Shown here piece after piece: positions 37,075 through 43,913 of a stretch of 64,000 nucleotides of DNA; positions within the stretch are counted from its first letter, which is position 1, and each line of letters opens with the position of its first letter. The stretch spans positions 135,232 to 199,231 of the forward strand of contig JBFMDH010000013.1 in assembly GCA_040754075.1 (NCBI GenBank), given 5' to 3'. Under the pieces are notes generated by a model. That model saw only the letters and a program-made list of their open reading frames with translations, was not told the origin of the DNA and did not search any database. The position numbers were made by a program, and so were the translations under genes. This stretch comes from Acidobacteriota bacterium. Its GTDB lineage: Bacteria > Acidobacteriota > Blastocatellia > UBA7656.

Positions 37075-37094
37075 CTTACCGAACGGTAGGTAAG
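37075..37094. promoter_or_regulatory. TetR-type operator palindrome in divergent promoter region
   Basis: The inner part TACCG-AA-CGGTA (37077-37088) is a perfect palindrome, and an overlapping outer one pairs CTTACC (37075-37080) with GGTAAG (37089-37094). This resembles operators of TetR-family repressors of fatty-acid genes. On the plus strand TTGATT (37068-37073) lies so that the palindrome falls in the 17-bp promoter spacer before a weak -10 (TAAGTT). Confidence 0.55.
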
Positions 37095-37150
37095 TTTAAG
37101 GCTCACATCTTTCAACAGTCAAATCAATTGCCAAATCACGGGAGGTTGTT

Positions 37151-38914
37151 ATGCAGATGCCATTGCTTCACATCCGTCGAACGGTTTCACGCCCAGCTTT
37201 TTTGCAAAGTAAAAATTTTCTTATTTTAGTTTTGTTTATTGGTTTGATTTTATCTCAATCTGCAAATGCTCAGGAACTCACAGGCGAACGCCTCGTCAAA
37301 GCCGATAAAGAACCGCAAAACTGGCTCACCTATTTCGGAACCTATAATGGCTGGCGCTACAGCACCCTTGATCAAATCAATCGCGATAACGTCAAACAAC
37401 TCGCTCCCGTTTGGGCTTTTCAAACCGGCAAAATCGAAGGCGGGTTGAACGCTACGCCGCTTGTCGTTGACGGAGTTCTTTATCTTGTCGGTTCATACAA
37501 TCGCGTCTTTGCATTGAACGCCGTGACCGGCGAACGATTATGGAATTACTTTTATAAATTGCCGCAGGGGACTATTCCTTACGGCGTTTCGGTGCGCGGC
37601 ATCGCGGTCGGTTACGGGTTGGTGTTTATGGGAACCCTCGATAATCACATGATTGCGCTTGATGCTAAAACCGGACGGGAAGTCTGGGATGTCGAAATCG
37701 AAGATGTGAAGCAATGCGGTTGCAACGTTACCGGCGCGCCGATTGTGGTGAAAGATAAAGTCATCGTCGGCGTGACCGGCGGCGACAGCGCGCATCGCGG
37801 ATACTTGAATGCCTTTGACGCCAAGACCGGTCGCCACGCCTGGCGGTTCTACACCATACCGGGACCCGGCGAACCGGGATTTGAAACCTGGGACAAAGAA
37901 TCCTGGCGATTCGGCGGCGGCGCAACCTGGATGGTCGGCACTTTCGACCCCGAACTCAATTTACTCTACTGGGGCGTCGGAAACCCGGCAGCAGATTTTT
38001 ACCCGGATGACCGCAAAGGCGATAACCTTTACACCGACTGCATCGTCGCGCTCGACCCCGACACCGGCAAATTGAAATGGTACTATCAGGAAGTTCCGCA
38101 CGATGCTTATGATTTCGATTCGGCATATGAACCGATTCTATTCGACGGGGCGGTTGATGGCGCAAAACGAAAATTGCTGGCGCACACCAACAAAGGCGGC
38201 TACGTATTTATTATTGACCGCACCAATGGCAAATTTATCAACGCCTGGAAACACGTCGAGAATGCCAACTGGGTACAAAAGATTGATAAGGATGGGAAAC
38301 AAATTGGCAGGTTAGAAGTCCCGCCCGATAAAAGCACGCTGGTTTGTCCGCACTGGGGCGGCGGGCGCAGTTTTAATCACGCTTCATACAGCCCGCGAAC
38401 CAATCTGCTCTACAATCACGGCATTGAATGGTGCGGGTTGATTATGCCCCGAAAGCAGGAACCCAAAGAAGGCATGGGGTATGTCGGGGGAACGATTATC
38501 GCCAAGCCGCCTCCGAGCGGAGAAATCACTGCGCACCTTGATGCTTTCGACCCGGTGAGCGGCGCGAAGAAATGGAGTTGGAAAACCAAGTATCCGATTC
38601 TCTCATCGCTGCTGACCACTGCCGGAGATTTATTGATGACCGGCGATGTTGAAGGCAGGTTTCTGATTTTCGATGCCAAAACCGGCGAGCAACTTTATTC
38701 ATTCAATACCGGCTCAGGGCTTCGCGGGGGTCCCATCACTTATGCGGTTAATGGCAAACAATATATCGCAGTGCCTTCGGGACTCGGTTCGATTTTTGTA
38801 AGCGGTATGGCTGCGACCTGGCCCGAAGCGCGAAACTTTCCCGCAGGCTCGACGCTGTTTGTGTTTGCCTTGCCGGATGCGGCAATGAATAAACCGGCAT
38901 CAACCGGCAAGTAA
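37151..38914 (+). CDS. PQQ-dependent alcohol dehydrogenase-like protein
   Basis: This 587-residue quinoprotein has a signal peptide (about 1-40, ending SANAQE). The propeller repeats show PQQ-enzyme W-motif signatures such as FALNAVTGERLWNY, IALDAKTGREVWD and VALDPDTGKLKWYYQ. A CGC pair (KQCGCNVTGAP) and HDAYDFDSAYEPILF, with the region of the catalytic Asp, are present. It oxidises alcohols or related compounds in the periplasm and passes electrons to cytochrome c. GGGAGG lies 6 bp before the ATG. The next gene, 17 bp downstream, encodes a dihaem cytochrome c that is the natural acceptor. No PQQ biosynthesis genes are in the window. Confidence 0.88.
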   Translation: MQMPLLHIRRTVSRPAFLQSKNFLILVLFIGLILSQSANAQELTGERLVKADKEPQNWLTYFGTYNGWRYSTLDQINRDNVKQLAPVWAFQTGKIEGGLNATPLVVDGVLYLVGSYNRVFALNAVTGERLWNYFYKLPQGTIPYGVSVRGIAVGYGLVFMGTLDNHMIALDAKTGREVWDVEIEDVKQCGCNVTGAPIVVKDKVIVGVTGGDSAHRGYLNAFDAKTGRHAWRFYTIPGPGEPGFETWDKESWRFGGGATWMVGTFDPELNLLYWGVGNPAADFYPDDRKGDNLYTDCIVALDPDTGKLKWYYQEVPHDAYDFDSAYEPILFDGAVDGAKRKLLAHTNKGGYVFIIDRTNGKFINAWKHVENANWVQKIDKDGKQIGRLEVPPDKSTLVCPHWGGGRSFNHASYSPRTNLLYNHGIEWCGLIMPRKQEPKEGMGYVGGTIIAKPPPSGEITAHLDAFDPVSGAKKWSWKTKYPILSSLLTTAGDLLMTGDVEGRFLIFDAKTGEQLYSFNTGSGLRGGPITYAVNGKQYIAVPSGLGSIFVSGMAATWPEARNFPAGSTLFVFALPDAAMNKPASTGK

Positions 38915-38931
38915 TTTTGCGGAGGAGAAAA

Positions 38932-39903
38932 ATGAAAAGCGTTAAACAGCATTTGCCCTTTGCGCTTTTAGGTCTTTGGACAGGGAGTTTGATTTTTACT
39001 TTTTGTCTTACCGGCAGTGAAAAAACCCGTGCTGCGGTACAGCAATCGCAAAATCAGATGATTTTGGCGGGCGGTAAAATTTTTAATCCGACTTGCAGCA
39101 GTGGCTATTGTCACGGCAATGAGGGATTCGGCGGCAGCGCGCCGACGCTTCGCGGCAAACGCTATACGACCGAGTACCTCACAAAAGTAATCAGCGATGG
39201 CGTATCCGGTACACCCATGCCGCCGTTTAAAAACAATTATTCCAAGAAAGAAATCGAACAACTGGTGGCTTATGTGATGTGGATTTCAAAGACTGAGCCG
39301 AACAAACCGTTGCCGAAACTATCGGGAAACGATAAAGGGAAAACCGAGACCGCAAAACAACCTGAAAAATCCGAGCCAGCTAAAAGCGAAGCAGTGAAAT
39401 CGACAGTTGAAACAGTCGCCGATGCCAATCAACTTCGCGGCGATGCAGCCAACGGCAAGTTTTTGTTTTTTGATGCGGCGAATGAAAGAAGTTGTCGCGC
39501 CTGTCACCTATTTCAAGGACGCGGCGGAAAACTCGGTCCCGATTTAACCAACATCGGTTCTAAAACTCCGCGTGAACTTTATTTGAGCGTAACCGAACCG
39601 CATACCCAGATCACCCAGGGTTATGAATCGATCACCATTTTCACAAAAAGCGGAGAGCGCATCACCGGAATCAAGCGAGAAGAAAATGCGGATGCGATAA
39701 AACTATTCGATACCGCGACGGTTCCGCCTGTGCTGAGAAATATTTTGAAAGCCGAGGTCGCAAAAGTTGAATCGCAAACAGGAACGCCGATGCCCGGAGA
39801 CTTTGCAAAACGCTACACGCAAAAACAGTTGCTTGATTTGATTACCTTTTTGAAATCGACGAATCAAACGGCATTTACCGTCACCTTGAAAGATATTCAA
39901 TAA
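38932..39903 (+). CDS. di-haem cytochrome c, electron acceptor of the PQQ dehydrogenase
   Basis: ATG 38932 with GGAGGAG gives 323 residues: a signal sequence and two cytochrome c domains joined by a Lys/Glu/Pro-rich linker (about 130-165). The first haem site is non-standard, CSSGYCH (CX4CH), with MPPF as possible axial Met region. The second is standard CRACH, followed by a domain of about 130 residues (GPDLTNIGSKTPRELY ... MPGDFAKRYT) of the putative haem-binding type common in PQQ/Planctomycete-like dehydrogenases. It should accept electrons from the PQQ enzyme encoded just upstream. Confidence 0.85.
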   Translation: MKSVKQHLPFALLGLWTGSLIFTFCLTGSEKTRAAVQQSQNQMILAGGKIFNPTCSSGYCHGNEGFGGSAPTLRGKRYTTEYLTKVISDGVSGTPMPPFKNNYSKKEIEQLVAYVMWISKTEPNKPLPKLSGNDKGKTETAKQPEKSEPAKSEAVKSTVETVADANQLRGDAANGKFLFFDAANERSCRACHLFQGRGGKLGPDLTNIGSKTPRELYLSVTEPHTQITQGYESITIFTKSGERITGIKREENADAIKLFDTATVPPVLRNILKAEVAKVESQTGTPMPGDFAKRYTQKQLLDLITFLKSTNQTAFTVTLKDIQ

Positions 39904-39926
39904 ACGACGATGTGAAAAACCCAGAG

Positions 39927-39985
39927 AACACGAAGACCATGAAGAAAAATTATATTTTCTGCGTGCCTTTCGTGTTCTTCGTGTT
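39927..39985. repeat. CACGAAG-type inverted repeat
   Basis: AACACGAAGA (39927-39936) pairs with TCTTCGTGTT (39976-39985), and the whole stretch is built of CACGAAG-like units on either side of an AT-rich centre. It fills the gap between the cytochrome c and carboxylase genes and may act as terminator or be a small dispersed repeat. The glnA terminator (58608-58642) uses the same CACGAAG word. Confidence 0.5.
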
Positions 39986-40015
39986 TCAATACCTTTTAAT
40001 CAAGGAGATACGAGA

Positions 40016-41572
40016 TTGAGTTGGGAAACAGAAGTTGACGAGATCAAACATCGCATAGAACTCGCCAAGCAGTTGGGCGGTGAAGCCAATGTCGCGCGCC
40101 ATCACGCAAACGGCAAACTCACGGTTCGCGAACGCATTGAAAAACTTTTAGACCCCAATTCATTTCATGAAACCGGCGCGCTTGCCGGAAAAGTCTCTTA
40201 TGAAAATGGCGAAATCGCGTCTTTCATCCCGTCAAATTTTGTCTTCGGCACAGGGCGCATTAACAACCGCAAAGTGGTAGTCGGCGGCGATGATTTCACG
40301 GTGCGCGGTGGCGCGGCTGATGGCGCAATCGGCTATAAGATGCCTTATGCCGAACGACTCGCAAGAGACCTGCGACTACCGATGATTCGCCTGGTTGATG
40401 GCACGGGTGGCGGTGGCAGCGTAAAAACCATTGAAACCATGGGACGAACTTATGTGCCGCCACTTCACGGCTGGGATATATCGGTGGCGATGCTCGCAGA
40501 AGTTCCGGTCGTTAGTGCATGTCTCGGTTCGGTCGCCGGACTCGGCGCGGTTCGTGTAGTCAATTCACACTTTTCGGTGATGGTCAAAGGCACGTCGCAA
40601 CTCTTTGTCGCCGGACCTCCGGTTGTCGAACGAAGCATTGGTGAAAAGGTGAGCAAAGAAGAACTCGGCGGTTCGCACATTCACGCGCATGGCAGCGGTT
40701 GCGTCGATAACGAAGTCGCCAGCGAAGAAGAAGCCTTTGCAGAGATTCGCCGTTTTCTTTCTTATTTGCCGACCAATGTCTGGCAACTCGCCGACCGCCA
40801 AGTAACCGGCGATCATCCGAATCGCCGTGAAGCGGATTTAATTTCGATTATCCCCAAAGACCGGAAACGCGGATACAACGTGCGCCGCCTGCTCAATTTG
40901 ATTGTTGACCGCGATTCGTTTTTTGAAATCGGAAGATATTACGGCAAACCTTTGGTTGTGGGTTTGGCGCGACTCGATGGTTATGCGGTTGGCGTGATGG
41001 CAAACGACCCGCATTTTTTAGGCGGTGGTCTGGATGCGGATGGTTGCGAAAAGATGACGCGCTTTGTCGATTTGTGCGACACCTTTCATTTGCCTGTCGT
41101 GAATTTCGTTGACCAGCCGGGTTTCATCGTTGGCACCCGCGCCGAACGCGCCGGAACCGCGCGATATGGCGCGCGGGCGATTGCCGCGATTTATCAAGCG
41201 CGCGTCCCCTGGGTGAGCCTGTTGATTCGTCGTTGTTACGGCGTAGCAGGCGCTGCCCACGGTGATACCAATGCTTTGAATTTACGTTATGCCTGGCCCT
41301 CGGGCGATTGGGGTTCGCTTCCCATCGAAGGCGGCGTAATGGCGGCTTATCGTAGGGACATCGAATCATCGCCAGACCCCGATGCGCGGCGACAAGAAAT
41401 CGAAGATATGTTGAACGAGTTACGTTCGCCGATGCGAACCGCCGAGGCTTTCGGCATCGAAGAGATCATCGACCCACGCGACACCCGCCCGATTTTGTGC
41501 GATTGGATTGAAACCGCTTATGGATTATTGCCCACACAAATCGGCATCAAGGGGCGTGGCTTTCGCCCATAA
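40016..41572 (+). CDS. acyl-CoA carboxylase carboxyltransferase (beta) subunit
   Basis: This 518-residue protein is a two-domain carboxyltransferase of the propionyl/methylcrotonyl-CoA carboxylase type: GGGGSVKTIETMG and GAVRVVNSHFSVMVKG in the N-domain, GFIVGTRAERAG and YGVAGAAHGD in the C-domain. It moves CO2 from carboxybiotin to an acyl-CoA. The start is TTG 40016 with AAGGAGA 8 bp before it; no ATG fits. Biotin carboxylase and biotin-carrier genes are not adjacent, so the enzyme must use partners encoded elsewhere. The last 116 bp are present again at 42692-42807, on the far side of a three-gene insert. Confidence 0.9.
   Translation: MSWETEVDEIKHRIELAKQLGGEANVARHHANGKLTVRERIEKLLDPNSFHETGALAGKVSYENGEIASFIPSNFVFGTGRINNRKVVVGGDDFTVRGGAADGAIGYKMPYAERLARDLRLPMIRLVDGTGGGGSVKTIETMGRTYVPPLHGWDISVAMLAEVPVVSACLGSVAGLGAVRVVNSHFSVMVKGTSQLFVAGPPVVERSIGEKVSKEELGGSHIHAHGSGCVDNEVASEEEAFAEIRRFLSYLPTNVWQLADRQVTGDHPNRREADLISIIPKDRKRGYNVRRLLNLIVDRDSFFEIGRYYGKPLVVGLARLDGYAVGVMANDPHFLGGGLDADGCEKMTRFVDLCDTFHLPVVNFVDQPGFIVGTRAERAGTARYGARAIAAIYQARVPWVSLLIRRCYGVAGAAHGDTNALNLRYAWPSGDWGSLPIEGGVMAAYRRDIESSPDPDARRQEIEDMLNELRSPMRTAEAFGIEEIIDPRDTRPILCDWIETAYGLLPTQIGIKGRGFRP
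41453..41568 (+). repeat. direct repeat, left copy (3' end of carboxylase gene)
   Basis: These 116 bp encode the last part of the carboxylase (GIEEIIDPRDTRP onwards). They recur at 42692-42807 with three mismatches by my alignment. The left copy is in frame with the complete gene. Confidence 0.93.
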
Positions 41573-41585
41573 TTGAAAATTATTC

Positions 41586-41984
41586 TTATAATATTCGATT
41601 TAGAAGATCTTCGATGCTCTTAAATTCATATTTGGATTTAGGATTATTTACCTTATAGTCTCCTTGAGATAAGGTACAATCCCCAATAAGTTTATTCATA
41701 TCTTCGGAAGAGAAAACATACCCCGCATTGCTACTATTCAACAACAGGATGGCAAACCACTTTATTGATGCTTGATTAAGGCGTTCTATTTGGTTTTTGG
41801 TTATTCCCCAAAATGCTTTTGTACCATTCCCCTCTTTAACATATAAAATTGTAGAGGGTTGTGTAGTATCTATTTTGAGCAGATGTTTCGAGCGACGGGG
41901 TGCATCAGTCCACTGATCAATTCTAAGACCTCTTCTTTCAAGTCCCTCCCCCATTTTACTTTGGAATTCATCAATTGTAGTCAT
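41586..41984 (-). CDS. unknown 132-aa protein of the inserted module
   Basis: I do not recognise this protein. It is a mixed alpha/beta sequence with a central STILYVKEG strand, FWGITKNQIERL helix and WFAILLL strand, no Cys, no signal and no membrane helix. ATG 41984 follows a GGGGG ribosome-like site. It is the last of three minus-strand genes, 13 bp after the 68-aa gene, and opposes the carboxylase gene, whose stop is only 13 bp away. Its base composition looks more AT-rich than the flanking metabolic genes. Its function is unknown; it may be an effector or antitoxin of the module. Confidence 0.55.
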   Translation of the reverse strand: MTTIDEFQSKMGEGLERRGLRIDQWTDAPRRSKHLLKIDTTQPSTILYVKEGNGTKAFWGITKNQIERLNQASIKWFAILLLNSSNAGYVFSSEDMNKLIGDCTLSQGDYKVNNPKSKYEFKSIEDLLNRIL

Positions 41985-41997
41985 AGCCCCCTTATAA

Positions 41998-42204
41998 TTA
42001 CGCCGCTTCTGCCGGAGTTTCTCCTGGGTGCTTTTTCAGGTACTCCATAACCTCAGCGTGCATTTTGTCTATTTCTGCCAGATAGCTGCTTGAAAAAAGA
42101 CGATATTCTTCGGGAGTTGCCTTGAGGCGCATATTGGCAACGGTTTTATAAAAAAACGCTATGCGCTCTTGCGTTGCTTGAAGTTCAATGTCATTTGCAA
42201 TCAT
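41998..42204 (-). CDS. small helical protein (68 aa) coupled to nucleotidyltransferase
   Basis: The 68 residues are almost wholly helical (KTVANMRLKATPEEYRLF and following) with a charged middle and an Ala/Glu tail. The start overlaps the stop of the nucleotidyltransferase gene by 4 bp (ATGA), so the two are translated in fixed order. Small helical partners of stand-alone nucleotidyltransferases are often the other half of toxin-antitoxin pairs of the HEPN/MNT kind, but this one lacks the RX4-6H motif of HEPN toxins. Function unknown. Confidence 0.65.
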   Translation of the reverse strand: MIANDIELQATQERIAFFYKTVANMRLKATPEEYRLFSSSYLAEIDKMHAEVMEYLKKHPGETPAEAA

Positions 42205-42653
42205 TGTGATTCCTCAAAGATGAGTTGAATAATTCCACGCTTTCTTAAATCGCGTTTCACCTGCCAATGTGCAACAAATTCATCAATTGTTTCCCCAATT
42301 AAAAATGCGGGTCGAATTACAAATAGACTCGCACCCAGCTTTTGCTGGGATTTCAAATGGTCAAATACCGGAAACTCGTCGGCATCAAAATCTTGCTCTC
42401 CGAAATCGTCGCGCATCACAAGAATGATGTCAATATCATTAGGGTCTGGCTTTGCGGTAACGAAGCTGCCGAAAATAACCAATCGTTCAAGCTTGCCTGT
42501 CGTTTGAGCCAATTTAAAGATTTGCTTAAAACGTTCCGCTACAATTTGACGCTGTGGCGTACCTTGACCAAATCGCTCAACAACTTCATCAAAGGTAGAT
42601 TGATACACGCCTTCCGGTAAATCTCCTTCACTATTGAAATCTGGTAACGCCAT
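42201..42653 (-). CDS. stand-alone nucleotidyltransferase (MNT-like)
   Basis: The 150-residue protein has the minimal nucleotidyltransferase signature: GSF (in LVIFGSFVTAKPDPND) followed by DIDIILVM with the two metal-binding Asp residues. The flanking sequence (acidic DFGEQDFDADEFPVFDHL segment, HWQVKRDLRKRG end) resembles proteins of the DUF6932 type. Such proteins can AMPylate a toxin partner. It is the first gene of a three-gene minus-strand unit, framed by direct repeats, and overlaps the 68-aa gene. No promoter was recognised in the roughly 40 bp between its start and the right repeat. Confidence 0.75.
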   Translation of the reverse strand: MALPDFNSEGDLPEGVYQSTFDEVVERFGQGTPQRQIVAERFKQIFKLAQTTGKLERLVIFGSFVTAKPDPNDIDIILVMRDDFGEQDFDADEFPVFDHLKSQQKLGASLFVIRPAFLIGETIDEFVAHWQVKRDLRKRGIIQLIFEESQ

Positions 42654-42691
42654 TTTATGTCCTATGAAATTTGCAACACACTGAAGCCTAT

Positions 42692-42807
42692 GGCATCGAA
42701 GAGATCATCGACCCACGCGACACCCGCCCGATTTTGTGCGATTGGATTGAGACCGCTTATGGGTTATTGCCCACACAAATCGGCATCAAGAGGCGTGGCT
42801 TTCGCCC
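42692..42807 (+). repeat. direct repeat, right copy (orphan carboxylase 3' end)
   Basis: This is a near-identical copy of 41453-41568. It still encodes GIEEIIDPRDTRP ... RRGFRP and ends in its own TGA. Just upstream, codons for H-T-E-A-Y stand where the intact gene has T-A-E-A-F, so a little more sequence is homologous but diverged. No start codon or gene body precedes it: it is a fragment. Confidence 0.93.
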
Positions 42808-42832
42808 CTGAAACGTATTTGAAGGAACACGC

Positions 42833-43699
42833 TTATTCGAGTGGTCGCATAAAAATAAAGGGGTCGGACATTTTTCCGTCCGGGTTTTTAACCTGTATGC
42901 TCACAGTTTGTCCAGGGGCGATATTTTTCCCGGCTTTTTCTGAAACCAGTAACACAACCGGTGGCAAATCCTGCAAAAAAGCTAATTTCTGTTTTTGCCC
43001 ATTAATGAACAGTTTTACACCATCATCAAAATTCAAGCCTCTGACTTCCAATCGCTTTCCGAAAATAAGCACGCCTGAAATACTCGGGGTTAAACTTTCA
43101 CTGGTTGGATTAATGAGGAGTTCTTTGGTGTAGGTTTGATCTCCCAATCGTGTGCCATCATTATCCGCCTGTAGTCCTGCTGCAAATAAACGGATGACGC
43201 CTATATTTCTTCCCGGAGCAATCCAATCAAATGTCCAGCTTACCTGATTGATTTGCCCTTCATAGCTTCCGGTTAAGGATTGGGACATGTGCTCACGATT
43301 ATGTGTGAATCCATCGAGAATCGTTGTGTGATTGGTTGTTTGATCGATTTCCCGGAAAGAGCCTGCCGCCTGGTTTTTCTTTTTTATTGTCGTCACCATA
43401 AATCCCCAACGTTTCCTTGTCAGGTCAGTGGTTTGGTGGCTCACGCGAATTTGATAAGTTTCACCCGGCACATAAACGCTGGGAGCCTCAACGATAAACT
43501 GCCCGTCTCCGGTATTCGGATTTCCATCGTGACACCCTGCTGATGAACAGGTTCATTCATCCGGCGCGCCTGTGCTGGGAATGGGAAATGTTACTTTCGC
43601 AAATGAAGTTCTTGTTGACAATGAATGGAATAGGAGTATTCCTATTCCACCAATAAAAATCCAAAGCAAAATCCGTTTAATCGGTTGAGAGGTCATCAT
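42833..43699 (-). pseudogene. membrane-anchored choice-of-anchor/Reelin-like protein with CX4CH motif, interrupted by TGA
   Basis: A good start (ATG 43699, AGGAGG 5 bp before it) opens a frame with an N-terminal membrane segment (about 8-26) and the conserved STGAPDE. It then meets TGA at codon 49 (43553-43555). The same frame goes on with TCSSAGCHDG, a CX4CH haem-type motif, a Y(V)PGETYQIRVSH beta-sandwich and an IPT/TIG-like C-terminal domain (GLNFDDGVKLFINGQ) to 42833. In intact relatives GAP..xTC....CH is continuous, so a CGA-to-TGA change of an Arg codon explains it best. Only one base differs from an open gene of 288 codons; a sequencing error is possible. Confidence 0.75.
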
Positions 43700-43829
43700 A
43701 TCATCCTCCTGAATTTTAGTGAGCGTGCGGATTGTTAAGCTGGATTGAATCTAAACTCATTGCATTTAAAAGTCCAGTAATCCATTGCTTAATTTTTTCT
43801 TTCAACTCTGAATTTAAGCATCACTGCGT

Positions 43830-43835
43830 TATAAT
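43830..43835 (+). promoter_or_regulatory. possible -10 of the P450 gene
   Basis: A perfect TATAAT lies 78 bp before the P450 start, but no good -35 hexamer is found 16-18 bp upstream, so activation by a regulator or chance are both possible. The start itself has GAGGATGG before ATG 43914. Confidence 0.35.
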
Positions 43836-43913
43836 CCTCGGCGTAGATTTCTCGGATTTTACTCAAACCACAATTTATTAATTTAAACTTATCGCATTAG
43901 AGGATGGATATTC

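Noticed and set aside
43553..43555. TGA as selenocysteine codon
   Set aside because: No SECIS-like hairpin was recognised just after it, and the position is not a conserved Cys; nonsense mutation is simpler.
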